Source: Saccharum officinarum (Eukaryota; Streptophyta; Magnoliopsida; Poales; Poaceae). Taken from it: a stretch of DNA of 64,000 nt. Shown one piece after another: positions 10,928-23,062 of the stretch. The notes below the pieces were generated by a model. The model worked only from the letters and a program-made list of their open reading frames with translations, searched no databases and was not told the origin of the DNA. The stretch covers positions 28,759,063 to 28,823,062 of the forward strand of contig CM036179.1 of NCBI GenBank assembly GCA_020631735.1, in the 5' to 3' direction. Position numbers and translations under genes: made by a program. Within the stretch, counting starts at the first letter, position 1, and each line of letters starts with the position of its first letter.

Positions 10928-11386
10928 ATATGCAATTTTATAATATCAGTGTCAGATGCCATTTTTTATATTATGTAATGACCCTTATAGATATATATAC
11001 ATGTGTGAGGATAAGTGAGTTGCATGTGAGATCGTTGTGTATCGTTAGTTGATCAGCACTTGTTCTACATCCATATTGATTTGCATATGTAATATTATAA
11101 TATCAGTGTTAGATACCATTTTTTTACATATATGTAATGACCCGTTGGATATACATATGTGAGGATATTTTGAGTTGCCGGAGAGATCGCTGCATATGAC
11201 ATCATCGTCAGCATGCTTCCTGTCCTCGTCTTGTTCTAGATCAATTATTTTTTCGGCATTGTCTTTGATCGGTGCTTCTTTTATATCCATACTGATTTGC
11301 ATATGCAGTATTATAATATCAGTATTAGATATTATTTTGTATATATGTATGTGGTGAGCATATGTGAGTTGTGGGAGAGATCATTG
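10928..11386 (-). repeat. Left arm of palindromic exon-like repeat array, copy A
   Basis: Three units begin near 10928, 11083 and 11294, each with a TTATAATATCAGTGTTAGAT-like core. Read on the minus strand each looks like intron end plus exon: a TGCATATGCAG acceptor followed by codons for acidic peptides such as NAEKIIDLEQDEDRKHADDD. The right arm at 15577-16080 carries the same units in mirror order with matching spacings. The protein is not recognised. Confidence 0.65.
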
Positions 11387-14300
11387 CGGTAACAGAACCG
11401 TCCAAATTATAAGAGCACAAGTATAAAAACAATCACCGAAGTGATCAAATTCTCACACTTGAGCCCATATAACTCCGGTAGTCCAATGAAATCACGAGAG
11501 ATTTCAAACCAACCAACATACAAGCCAAGATCGTGGTAATTCAACATAACAAGTCACATGTTACATCCATTTCACAAGTAATCCAATATACATCGGAGTT
11601 CAACATAGTTATTACAACTTAAGTTGAAAAGTAGCGGAAGCAAAGTAATTTGAAACTAACATTACTCTGATTTCAAATACATGCTAGTACCAAGGTCGAC
11701 TTCCAACAAAAGCATTATAGAGAAGATAACTTAGAAGGATCATGCCTATGATCACACTCCGCCACAAAGGCAGGAGCCAACAAACTCTTGCAGTCACCAT
11801 GATACATCACAACCTGCAACAAGTGGGGATAAAACCCTGAGTACGATAAGGTACTCAGCTAGACTTACCCGTCAGAAACCAAAAATAAAGTGACACCAAG
11901 GATCATGCAAGGCTGATATAAAGTGGGCTAGCTTGACAACATTTGGCATAAAAGCTTAATATGGATAAGTAATTATTAATGCTTAAGCATCAAGTTAATT
12001 ATCATTAACCTGTCATCTATATTAGCATCTGTACTAGAGCACTCACTTTATTAGGAGCAAACAATATTAACCATAGTAGGTATAAATTGAGGCAACATTT
12101 CCATCATCATCCAATTAACCATTCGTTCAATTAATGGAATCTACGTTGCCGCTGCTCAAGTCAAGTGCTCACTAACCGGGAGCGACGACGATTCAAATCG
12201 AGTTCCTATCCAGCTGGAGGGGTATTTCTAACACTCACCGTGCAGGCCCCTACCAGGGTCGCATAAGCCAACTTTTGTACAATTCAGGAGTCACGGGTTC
12301 GACTGATGCCGCATCCCTAAGGGCAACACTCTACCAGGTGATAGGGACTCTAACCCCCCTTGGTCTCACGCCAATATCCCCAAGCACATCCTTACTACCT
12401 CTAAGATGCGACCTACCATTCGATTCCCGCATGAACTGTATTACTCGGCTTCGCGGTCAGAATGACTTATCCGGTCAACTAAGTGTTAGACTGCGTTCAA
12501 CATGACTCAAGGACGTACAGCGAATCGGTTCTTAAACGACTCAGACGGGGATAGATCTACACCCAAGACCTCCATGCCTTGTTGCTTCACTATCGTCAAC
12601 CCGCCGGTCTCATTTCATTTTATTAACACATGGTTCCTTTCCATGATAGCAAATATAGTCAACCGTGCCATATATGAATATCCCTACATCTCGCAGGTGA
12701 CAGGAAATCACCTGACTTCTACCGCTTAAAGCAGGGCTAAGCATCTACTCGACCCTGGTCTATGTAGGATTCAGGATTCATATATCTAGACAAGGAATGA
12801 TATAATGCAGCAAGGGTTTCCAACCAACTCCTATCACTTAATGCAACAATACTTATAACATATATAGAATTAATTGCTTTGAAGGTAGGAGGCTTATAAT
12901 GCTCCGGGGCTTGCCTGGGATCCGACTCAAGTTAGAGTTTATCAGATGAAACCCGCTTGGCGAGCATTCCCTCACTCTATCACTTGTCCGGTCCTTCTAT
13001 CTTCGGGATGGATCCACCAACTCCATCTTTGGGTTTGGCTCCACATCAGTTCCTTCACGTGCTTCAGCTAGCGTACCTAAATGAGGTGCAATAATGCATA
13101 TGCATTAATGTATATAAGTGCAATAAACAAAGTAATCAAACAAGCATACCAAAGTTCTCATAAACACTTAGAGCTAATTAACTTAATCCTCATTAAGGCA
13201 TAACATAGAAGATTGCAAGCACATCAGTCAAGACACAAGCCTCATAAGATCACAGGGTACTAACCCAAGTACCAAGTAGTGACACCAACATACTTATGTA
13301 ACTCAAACTATGCTTAACAGAAAAGTTCAGATTTACAATCAGCATAAATAGTTCAGAAATAACATTATTCCAGGAGCTACATAATTCCAAATGATATGCA
13401 AGAGGATAATCTGGAAAGCTTATGAAATTATCTATAATTAATTTAATATCACCTAAGCCTGATTCTCAAGTTTACTAGGTCAAAGAGATGAAACTACAGA
13501 CTCTGATCTGCTCCAAACAAAGAGCAACCAAATCTGGAACCTGACTTTAAACATCTATAACTCAAAAACTACTTTACCAAATGTCACTAAATTTTACCAA
13601 AAGCTAGATACATGAATTATATACAACTTTGCTATAGACAAGATGCTCAGAAAACACCATTAACATGGGGTAATTTACATTACCCCAGAACTGTCTAGAA
13701 ACCAATAGTTGCAAGAAATAATTATTAACATATGTTACAAACATATAATTGTGCAAAACTAACTTTACCAACACTTCACACATGACTAATGAACACCACA
13801 AAACATAATGTCTATTGCTAATAAATTCTTTTAATTCATTTTTCTTAATTTATTTTGATAATTAAGTGGAATTATGAACACCTATCAAAATTGCACAATA
13901 AATTCTACCAAAATTACAATGGACTAAATATGCCCCAATAGTCTACTATCCAAACTTCAAGTTATTTGGACAAGTATATCAACCTCTATGAAAAGGACAA
14001 ATAGCTATTAAAATAAATCATATGAGAGTAAGTGAAACCTAAAACTCAATATTTTCTGTGAACACATGGCCATAGTATGAATCAACATTATAGAGCAACA
14101 TCATAATAAGGTAATGGAACAATATTTTCTATTTTATCATTTATATATTATTTATAAGCTATTTATCAAACCGTAAACAAGTTAAATCAATAACTTGATC
14201 ATATAGTAAGCCATGACCACGAAATTTATACCATAGTATATTCATAGCATGATAAGAATACCATAAAAATTTCACATTATTTGAAGCAACACAACTCAAG

Positions 14301-15482
14301 ATATAAAAATGACAAGCAATATAATGTAGATTTCCTTATTTGTCAAGGTCAAATCAAAACCTTAAGAAAACAGTGAACAACTAGTGTGTTTAATATTTTT
14401 CCTAGCAAGTACATATCATCATAAAATTAGCAAAATAAGAATAACTATTTTTGGAGTTCTAAAACTCAAGATATGGCTCTGGTCAAGTTTATAAGCATTT
14501 TTGGGGTATTTTTCAAGATTAAATAAAAACACCAGAAAACTTCTACAAACATCTAACATATTATGACTCCACTGCATAGATCTTTTCTCAAGGTTTCCAA
14601 AAGGTCCACTTTTGCTATTTTTGGAATTACCTAGCATGAGATATGGAATTTTTAAGATTTAACATGAAATCTGAAATTCAAAATCAAATAAACCAAAAAC
14701 CTACTTAAATGCTAAATCCTCCCGAACCGGTACCCAGCTTTTCCACCGTTGCGCTGACATGCGGGACCCGCTGTACACTCGGGCCCACTCGTCATTCCTA
14801 GAGAGAGACAGAGAGAGGCAGGAGGCCTTCTTCCTCTTCAGTTCGTCGGGAACAGAGGAGGCGGCCAGACTTGCGGCTCCGACCAGCAGGGGTGGCGCCG
14901 GCGGCGAGCGACGGGGCCGTGGCGATGCCCTGGTCTGCGCGCATCCAAGGGAGGTGGTAGCTCCCCCAGAGACCCCTTATGGCGCCCTGGCCACGATGCA
15001 TATTGTAGAGGCCAAACATACCCACAATGCATAGGTTGCACCAAAGTGTAGGCCTTACATATGTTTCACTAGGTTGTTCCACATGTGTCCAAGATGTGTT
15101 GCACCTGTTACATTTGTATGTTGCATAAACACTAGTTTACATGGAATGTAAAGCATGTTTCCTGGTTTCAGAAGTATGTCTCAGTTCTAATCCAACAAGC
15201 ATGTAACTTATCATTTCATGTGACTTTTTGATTCCAAACTTAATGAAACTTTTCCCGGGATCAATATAGATAGGTACTAAGGTGAGACACATGAAGATAT
15301 TGCCATAACACCCCCAAGCATATATCTTGAAAATGTCCTATATGCAAAGCAATGGAGTAACATCCAAGTTTAGATTAGGCTCATCTTCGTAGGTTGGCCT
15401 TGACATCGTCATCTCCACTTAATCTATCATGTTTGAGCTCAAACCCACTACTTAATGAGTGACAAACACCTGGGGTGTTACA
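11387..15482 (-). mobile_element. Long LTR-like block (LARD-type), copy A
   Basis: On the minus strand the block starts TGTAACACCCCAGGTG (plus-strand end at 15482) and ends near GGACGGTTCTGTTACC (about 11387). TGTAACACC starts with matching TGTTACA ends are typical of long-LTR non-autonomous grass retroelements. There is no gag or pol. AT-rich noncoding sequence dominates, with a GC-rich part at 14710-14995. The right end 14996-15482 differs from the copy at 54236-58686, which continues into other GC-rich sequence after 57878; a large internal deletion in this copy is likely. I could not find a convincing target duplication, so it may be a solo LTR or a truncated element. Confidence 0.55.
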
Positions 15483-15492
15483 GCTGTGTACT

Positions 15493-15576
15493 GGATCATC
15501 ACACACCCGAAATATATCATTATTAATTTATACAATGATATATTAATAATAATATATTTCGTGTGTGTGATGATCC
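15493..15576. repeat. Near-perfect 84-bp hairpin (mini-MITE)
   Basis: Arms beginning GGATCATCACACAC and ending GTGTGTGATGATCC pair over about 35 bases each around an AT-rich loop. It sits between the long LTR-like block and the right repeat arm. It could be a very short MITE or a replication-slippage palindrome. Confidence 0.7.
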
Positions 15577-16080
15577 ACTACGCATCGATGTCTCCTGCAA
15601 CTCACATATGCTTATCAAATACATATATATAAAAATGACATCTAACACTGATATTATAATATTGCATATGCAGATCCATATGGATGTAAAGAAGGACCTA
15701 TCAAAGAAGATTTGAAAAAATAGTTGATCTAGAACAAAATGAGGACAAGAAGCATGTTGACAAGGATGTCATATGCGGCTATCTCTCCGGCAACTCAAAT
15801 ATCCTTACACATGTATATCTAACGGGTCATTACATATTTATACAAAAAATGGCATCTAACACTGATATTATAATATTGCATATGCAGATCAATATGGATA
15901 TAGAACAAGTGCCGATCAACCGATGGTGTGGTATGCAACGATCTCACAATCTACTCGCATATCCTCACACATGTATATATACCTATACGGGTCATTGCAT
16001 ACATATAAAAAATAGCATCTGACACTGATATTATTAAATTGCATATGCAATTCAATATTATGGATGTAGAAGAATGACCA
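15577..16080 (+). repeat. Right arm of palindromic exon-like repeat array
   Basis: Units with TAACACTGATATTATAATAT cores lie near 15635, 15855 and 16020. They are the reverse complement of those in 10928-11386, in mirror order and with similar spacings (about 220 and 165, versus 211 and 155). Each has a GCATATGCAG acceptor-like end followed by codons for acidic peptides. The mirror arrangement shows that the long LTR-like block lies in the centre of an inverted repeat. Confidence 0.65.
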
Positions 16081-16450
16081 ATCGAAGACAATGCCGAACA
16101 AATAGTTGATGTAGAAAAAGACGAAGACAGAAAGTGTGCTGACGAGGATGTGATGGCGATGCCTCGATATAATGAACCTAAGAAGGCAAACAATGCAAAG
16201 GTCCTGTCTCAAGGTGAGATTGTAACTTGTTTCTTTATATTTGGGAATTAATTAATAAAATATTTTCTCGACATATATTTTGTACACTACATAGCAAATT
16301 AATAAGTTAACTTATTATTTGCCGTGGACAGCTATCAACTTTGTTGAGTATGGAATTCTTGGTGGATATTTTAAAGACCCGTGCAAATAAATGTTTTGAC
16401 AACTTCCCTAAAGATCTCCAGGACCTACTCAACATCTTAGGCAGATTGTA
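16081..16450 (+). other. Exon-like continuation of the repeat array
   Basis: The outermost right unit runs on with codons for NAEQIVDVEKDEDRKCADED, then PRYNEPKKANNAKVLSQ up to a possible 5' splice site (CAAG/GTGAGA at about 16210). A possible acceptor (GTGGACAG) lies near 16332. This may be the source gene from which the repeated unit was copied. The family is unknown and the frame has stops beyond. Confidence 0.35.
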
Positions 16451-17155
16451 ATTAGATGGTTAAGGCAAGACATCTCTTTATTATGCCTTGTTATGCATAA
16501 ATGTATTCCATATTATATACATTGTTATATATAATTGTGTCAAAGTTAAACTATGAAAACAATATTGGCGTTAGCATGGGCACTATACTAGTATAAGAAA
16601 GAGCTGCTACACGAGATTGAGAAAATTTCATCCTCTTTGTTCTTTCTTCTATCTCCCTTCCTCCTCTATCGCATCACCACCAGCATGCTTGGAAAGGGGA
16701 CCTACCAGAGCTTAATTTTATCTTCAATCTTCTTTATTCTAAATTATAGGGAAAGGGGTCCTCAAATTTTTAGAATTACACCGTACAACATAGACGCTCA
16801 CAACAAGCACGCACACTCACCACTATAAGTACACAGATGCAAAACCAACCCCTATCTGCACCTCCGAAGGACTGAGTCGGCAGATCTCGACGAAGTCACT
16901 ACAGGAGCCTCGCTGTTGACGGGGACATCGTCTGCTATTGAAAGCACAACGCCATTAAATTCTGAAATAAATCCAGAAAAATGCAAGCACCCATGCGAAG
17001 TTAAGAACTTGAACGGGGTGAGCAAGTTCCACCATAATGAACCCAACAAACTTATCTATAGTCAGTACGCGTCTTTTCTCAATTTAGTATATGAGCTCCA
17101 ATTTTCTCATTTTCCCTTTGCTTTTGGACTTTGGAGGAAAACTTTGAGGGGCGTG
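16451..17155. other. Unassigned sequence
   Basis: AT-rich with a few short open frames on both strands. I see no recognisable domain, terminal repeat or RNA gene. Confidence 0.5.
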
Positions 17156-18340
17156 GTTAGCACCTAGACGTCCAGATGAACGCGCGTGTCCAGATGCCCG
17201 CACAACCTGCCTAGCTCCATTGCCTCGCTCTGACTCACACATGCACCTTGCCCTCGACGCTGCGTCTGCCACTCCTCGCTTCCGGATGGACGGCTGCACA
17301 CCTCGCCCCCGTCCGCCTCGTAGGCGCACCCTACCCCCCGCTGCGCCCGGTCCTCCCCGCGACCCCCTCCTCCTCCTCTCTCTCTTTCTTTCCTTGTGGG
17401 TAGGACCCGGGAGCTAGCCCCTAGCTCGTTGCGCCCCTGTCCGCCATTCCCCAGCTCTGCCGCACCCCCCATCCCCTGGCGTCCGAGTCGTGCGTCCATC
17501 ACACATCGTGCCCCCGTGAAACACTTATAACATGAAACACCTAGATGCAACGTACATATGACACAGATGAAACATTTGAAACATACTATTGCAATATATG
17601 TGTGAAACATATGCAACATCCAGATAAAAAACTTGCAACATATGTGTGAAATATATGCAACGTCCAGATAAAACACTTGCAATGTATGTGTGAAACATAT
17701 GCAACATCCAGATAAAACACTTGTTACAACATATGTCTCAAATAGATGAAACATTTTTTCAAAACGCTTGCGAGATACCATTTAAAACATTTGCAAAAAT
17801 ATGCAACATCCCGATTTGCTTTTGCAACATCCATAAGTAACAATTGCAACATATCTCTGATATATTTGAAACACTTGAAACATGCATTTGCACCATAGGG
17901 GAGGGGAAGGCTAGAGCCAGTCGATTCCGGTCATCGGGGTGGGATCCGACGATGAGCGACCACCACTTGCACCAGCCACGCTCGTGGGTGCCCTTGGCCC
18001 GACCTGGGAAGACCTGAGGCGCCACGGCACAGTGCTCCTGGTGGGGTCATCGACGCACTCGACAATGATGGGCGACAGATGTACAGCGAGGGAGCGAGCG
18101 GCGCAGGTCAGCGACGTAGGGAGCGAGGGCGCGCGGCGCGGCCAGCGATGGGGGAAGGGCACGGCGCTGCAACTTGACGAGCGCGTAGTGGGGAAAGGGG
18201 CGGACGTATGAGTGGCCACACTGCTTCGGGCGCTGGGCGGATAAACATATGATGGAGTGGAATTTTTTTTGTATTTAGAGAGAGATGGGGCCCGCTCCTG
18301 CAGAGGCGCGTCTGGACGGGAGTCACAGACGCGCATGAAA
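17156..18340. mobile_element. Mutator-like (MULE-type) repeat, non-autonomous
   Basis: The ends share inverted similarity around CGTCCAGAtG/CGTCTGGACG (left near 17168-17200, right near 18305-18335). The middle, 17520-17880, is a degenerate tandem array of about 45-bp units of the type ATGCAACATCCAGATAAAACACTTG. GC-rich flanks at 17200-17515 and 17885-18240 resemble captured genic sequence. This layout is common in grass MULE derivatives. No target duplication was confirmed and no transposase is present. Confidence 0.5.
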
Positions 18341-18810
18341 CTCTATAAAACTTCCATCGAGATTGGCCTTGTGGAACTTGGAGTGACCAGGAACGGCCGG
18401 TGTAAGAGCCCGGCGGTTAATCATTATAACTTCATTTACACACAGATGGGCGCTGCTGATGCTGCTGTGTGCTGTCCAGGTGCAGGCCCGGATAATTCGT
18501 GCCATTGAAGAAACCAACGACATCCTTCCTTTGACAATTGCGCGTACGGTGAACATGCAAGCAAGTGCAAAGCCGCCGTTGACTTCAATCTCAAGCAACG
18601 ATCGTCTGAAGAAGAGAAACGGCGAACAAATTAAAGCACCGGCGAAAATGTATCCGCGTGCGTGTGCGCGTACATTTATCTCTCCTGATTGAACCGTAAG
18701 CAATGCATGACCATGTGCAGGCGGTTGTTGTTAGCTAGTATTTCCTGGTCCGGCTTGCTTCATTCGATCATCGATGCGCTTGTCAATTTCTTTAATAAAC
18801 CGTAATGTGA
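18341..18810. other. Upstream region of EXPA, unassigned
   Basis: Mixed-composition sequence between the MULE-like repeat and the MITE at 18819. Short overlapping frames occur on both strands without recognisable domains. It may include distal regulatory sequence of the expansin gene. Confidence 0.4.
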
Positions 18811-18818
18811 TTGCTAGG

Positions 18819-18976
18819 CAGGGGCGGAGCTAGCCTTTGCCATCGGGGTCAAGCGACCCCGATAAATTTCTACAAATCCTATAGAAAACAACTGTTGATC
18901 ACTGCTCACCACTACTGTTGACTCCATTGTGTAACACGTAAGACCCCGGTAGCAATGGTGGCTGGCTTCGCCTCTG
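18819..18976. mobile_element. hAT-type MITE in the EXPA promoter
   Basis: The ends are CAGGGGCGGAGCTAGCC and GGCTGGCTTCGCCTCTG (imperfect inverted repeats). They are flanked by the exact 8-bp duplication TTGCTAGG at 18811-18818 and 18977-18984. The element ends about 20 bp upstream of the putative TATA box of the intact expansin gene. Confidence 0.88.
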
Positions 18977-18995
18977 TTGCTAGGGTAAGGCCGTG

Positions 18996-19007
18996 TATAT
19001 ATATATA
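18996..19007 (+). promoter_or_regulatory. Putative TATA box of EXPA
   Basis: TATATATATATA lies 192 bp before the start codon. A second TATATATA at 19121-19128 is only 71 bp upstream. The stretch after the first one (from about 19025) looks like a 5' UTR, so I prefer the upstream site, but either could be used. Confidence 0.55.
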
Positions 19008-19198
19008 CCCCCCAGACTGTTGCACAAATCATCACAACACAATCAATCTAGACACTAGCAGAACAAATAAACCAGTTCGTGCACTCACTTCAGCATCCCA
19101 GCTCTGTGAGGTGAGGTACATATATATAGCTACGTTTTGTGCAGTTTCAAGGCATACAAACCCCTGTTGTAAAAAAAAGGCATACAAACCCGAGCAGT

Positions 19199-20227
19199 AT
19201 GGGTATGGCTCCAGCTCGAGTTCTTGGATTCGTGTCGGTCGCAGTCGCCTGCATGCTGGCCATGGCCGCCGCTGGTGAGGCCGCCACCAGCGGCGCTCCG
19301 TCGTCTCGGACGCCGACCGGATGGCTGAAGGCGCATGCCACGTTCTACGGCGGCGCCGATGCCTCTGACACCATGGGTAATTAAGTCGCTCTCTCTATAT
19401 TTTGCCATGCATGGTTTATTACCCAAAGCTAGCAGGCAGAGATAACTAACCGTGTATCAAATTGTTTTTATTTCGCAGGTGGGGCGTGCGGGTACGGCAA
19501 CCTCTACTCACAGGGCTACGGCTCGCGGACGGCGGCGCTGAGCACGGCGCTCTTCAACGGCGGCGCATCATGCGGGCAGTGCTACAAGATCGCGTGCGAC
19601 CGCAACAGAGCCGAACCGAGGTTCTGCAAGCCCGGCGTCACGGTGACCGTCACGGCCACCAACTTCTGCCCGCCCAACTCGGCGCTGCCCGACGGCGGTT
19701 GGTGCAATCAGCAGCGCCCGCACTTCGACATGGCGCAGCCGGCGTTTGAGAAGATCGGCGTCTACAGTGGCGGCATCATCCCCGTCATGTACAAAAGGTA
19801 TATTTTATGAGTTCAATTGCCGATCAAGTGTAGATAGTCTCTACTGTTCTGAACAAAATTAAGCATGACGATGCATGCAATGTCTTATCTTGAGTAAAAA
19901 TGCTTGCTTTGCAGGGTTCCTTGTGTGAAGCGAGGTGGGGTGCGGTTCACAATCAACGGTCACGACTACTTCAATCTCGTGCTCGTGACCAATGTTGCAG
20001 GCGCTGGCTCCATCAAGTCAATGGATGTCAAGAGCTCCAACTCCAATAGTTGGATACCAATGGCACGCAACTGGGGTGCGAACTGGCACTCTCTTGCCTA
20101 TCTTACTGGGCAGATGCTCTCGTTTAGAGTCACCGACACAGACGGACAAACTATTGAATTCACAAACGTGGTGCCACAAGGATGGAAGTTTGGCCAAACA
20201 TTTGCATCCAAGTTGCAGTTCAAGTGA
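19199..20227 (+). CDS. Alpha-expansin (EXPA), intact, 3 exons
   Basis: Join 19199-19376, 19479-19797, 19915-20227 (810 nt, 269 aa). All introns are GT-AG, at the two positions usual for plant EXPA genes. Residues 1-28 form a signal peptide (hydrophobic [18 protein letters not shown]). Domain 1, the six-stranded double-psi beta barrel related to GH45, runs from about residue 45. It has [20 protein letters not shown], paired cysteines, TNFCPPN, the alpha-type segment DGGWCN before HFD (141-143), and [12 protein letters not shown]. Domain 2 (about 168-269) has [19 protein letters not shown] and the conserved tryptophans W212, W219 and W223. The product should be secreted to the wall and loosen cellulose-xyloglucan contacts without hydrolysis during growth. 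The start is the first ATG of MGMAPARVL; an upstream in-frame ATG at 19139 would lengthen the N-terminus before the signal peptide and is less likely. It is the only undamaged member of the four-copy cluster and lies opposite in strand to the others. Confidence 0.95.
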
Positions 20228-20687
20228 GAGCTCCGTGCAGGATTTCCAATGACCCATTAGTTGCGCACTTGTGGGAGTATATATGATTCGAAGACGCTCA
20301 AAATGTATGCATGCATGGAGTTGCTGGAGTCGTACACTATCTATGCACATTACTTGTATATATAGATACCGATTCTTAGCATCTATTTCTAATTGTGTAT
20401 ATTCATGTTAAATTAAATTTATGTTGTGTGCATAAAGATACGAGCGTGCATATCCTCTCAAGCCATCTATTCTGCTGCACTAGCACTAATGTAAACGAAC
20501 CATGGCTTCCGTGAGTTCTTTCATGTTTGATATTCCAACATGAAAGAATTAACTGGCGAATCGACCTTGTCTATTTGTGGTTCAGACGTATTGTTCTCAA
20601 AAAGTAAATGGAAAGGTAATGTAAGTTCTCATAGTTTTATAATGGGCACAGCCATAAACGGTATTAATTGAAATATGATACATTAAT
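20228..20687 (+). other. EXPA 3' flank with hairpin
   Basis: 3' UTR and downstream sequence. A perfect inverted repeat with 12-bp arms (TTCTTTCATGTT, 20516-20527 and 20537-20548) and a 9-base loop lies about 290 bp past the stop. No strong AATAAA signal is visible. AAT at 20685-20687 is the left duplication of the next CACTA element. Confidence 0.5.
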
Positions 20688-21131
20688 CAAAACTACTGTA
20701 AACTTAACCTAGATGGGCAAAAGGGATTAACCAAGGCAGACAAACCATCCGCCTCCGTGCAAAGGTCATAGTTAATCCGGTCTTAATGGAGGCGGTTGGC
20801 CGTCCGCCTCCGTTAATGAATTAACTGATCAGGTGGGCGCCTTAGAACGCCCGCCTCGGTTAATCGATAAAAAAAATCCACGAGTCCACCGGTGAGCCCA
20901 ACCTCGAGCCCGCCAGTGAGCCCGTCCCCAGCCCACGAGCTAGATCTAGCTCCGCCGTCGCCCGCCATGCCGCCATCTGCCCAGTCGCCCGCCACCGTCT
21001 GCTGCCTAGAGTAGACCGAGAGAGACAGAGAGTAGATCGAAGCCATCTTCCGCCTGCCATGCCGCTGTCGTCTTGGATCTAGATCTGCAAGAAGATCGAG
21101 AGTGAGAGGGAGACGGAGAGAGGGAGAGTAG

Positions 21132-21180
<49 letters not shown>

Positions 21181-21981
21181 GAGAGGAGAGCTGCTTGTGG
21201 ACGAAGAGAGCAACACGGGGACGGATCTGGTCGGCAGGGCCGCAAGCAGGGAGGGATGCCGCACGCCGAGACTGGCAGGGCCAGCGCGCTGCCAGGAGGC
21301 CAGGGCTAGGACGCTGCACGCCGAGGCCGGGAGCGCTGCCACACGCCGCACAACTGGAGTCCAGGGCCGGGATGCCGCACGCTGGGGTAGGGCCCGTGAG
21401 CTGCACGCTGCACGCCTAGGCCGGCCGAGACGCCAGTCGTCCACGGCTGAGAGAGAGAGAGGTGAGGGATAGGGAGCCTGAGAGGGTGAGGAGCGAGTGC
21501 GCCGCCGTTTCTGAGTGGTGATGGGTGTGAGAATGAGAGTGAGGGCTAGGGTTTCGTTGGGATTATATACTGCGACCTTAGTTTTGGGCTGAGATGGGCT
21601 TCTCTAATCGGGCCATATTAACATCAGCAGGATTTATAGGGTGCCTGCCTCCAAAAATAGATTAACCGAGACGTGTAGCCTTAAGCGACCGCCTTGGTTA
21701 ATGTAGATTAACCGAGGCGGTTGCTTTTAGGCGATCGCCTCAGTTAATCAATTAACCAAGGCAGTTGCATCAATTAACCGAGGCAGTTGCGTTAGGGCAA
21801 CCACCTTGGTTAATCGACATTAACCAAGGCAGGTGCTTTAGGTTGCTCGCCTCTGTTAATGATTAACTGAGGCGGTTGCTGGGCCAGCTGCCAGGCCACT
21901 GAATAACGGAGGCAGGCAACCAGCCCACTCGCCTCCGAGCCCCAAAACGAAATGCCTTGGTTAAGTTTTCCTGTAGTAGTG
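20688..21981. mobile_element. Small non-autonomous CACTA element
   Basis: The right end, read inward, is CACTACTACAGGAAAACTTAA. The left end CAAAACTACTGTAAACTTAA is a decayed match. The 3-bp duplication AAT occurs at 20685-20687 and 21982-21984. Degenerate repeats of a GATTAACCGAGGCGGTTGC type fill both subterminal zones (20720-20860 and 21655-21960). The GC-rich middle includes a (GA)n run of about 40 bases near 21134-21174. No transposase frame is present. Confidence 0.78.
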
Positions 21982-22039
21982 AATATTATTTTGTTCAAGT
22001 ACTGTTATGGGTTCATAATAAACCATGGGTGGTGATTAG

Positions 22040-23062
22040 TGTTGACGGTAGTTAACCATCATGAACCGTCAATTTGACTCAAAATAACTGCATAAAAGGA
22101 ATCACCAACATAGAATAGGGTTAAACTGATAGAATTCCATGAGTTTTGGTAAATCTGTGTTTTGTATGGATTAAACAGAAAAAGAGCCCAAGATGGTCCA
22201 CGTGTCGGACTAAAAATCATATTCCACCGTGACCCCAAGTCAAGAAGATTCTAGAGAACACGAGAAGATGAGCCACCAAGGGGGGGCACCTGACATTCAC
22301 CTAGGTCGGCCGACCTAGGTGGGTCCCACCTATCAGCTTCCTTCGCAAGTTGGTTCTCTATTGCCTTAGGGTTTTCATCTTTGCCGTTAATTCAAGTCGG
22401 TTTGATCCGAGGGCTCCGGTGCATCCCACCGGCCTATATAAGCAGGACCCTACCCCCTAGGTCAGAGCATCCTTAATCCTAGGTAAAAACCCTATGCCTC
22501 CTCTATAATCAAGAAACCCTAGATAGGATCAAGAGCTAAGCATTCAAGAGGAGATTAGTCTTGTAATATTCCAAAGATTAGGACTAGTCTTATTTAGAGA
22601 TAGAGAGATAGAGTGTTGGGGAAGAGTTTGGAGGAGTTGCTGGCCTATCAGTGCCTCCTCTACAGCTTGTACCAGCGGAATCAAGTTCCATTAGAGCTTG
22701 CTTCTGAGATTTCTCTGGTATTAGACTTCCCGTCTGTAAGACTAGTAGGACCTGGTTGCTAAGGAAAACATCATCTGCTGGTGTCTTTTCTTAAGTAATG
22801 TCCCCATTGGAACAATCATAACATAGCTTGCAAATGTTAGAACTAGTTACCTTAGTGATCTTCTCTGTAGCCCTATACTCTCTGTCCTTACTTGCTTTTT
22901 GAGGGGTTTAAGCATAGGCTTAGTTTTTCACACATTCCTCCCTATGGTAAAATATAAATAATGATACTCTGGAATACTCCCGGGTGAAGTGCTACATCGG
23001 TATATTATCTGTGCGCTTACGGATAACCTTATTATCTTATGTATATTTAATTAATACCAACA
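22040..23062 (+). repeat. Athila 5' LTR (with internal deletion)
   Basis: 1023 bp. Compared with the 3' LTR it lacks about 234 bp after GATTTCTCTGGTATT, so the deletion postdates insertion. An inverted repeat TTGACGG/CCGTCAA lies at 22042-22048 and 22066-22072. Confidence 0.92.

Noticed and set aside
17164..17781. 205-aa minus-strand frame
   Set aside because: Half of it is a translated tandem repeat and the rest is GC-rich sequence; no domain, no conserved start.
17520..17880. CRISPR-like regular repeats
   Set aside because: Units are degenerate and contiguous without unique spacers, in a plant genome; this is a tandem repeat.
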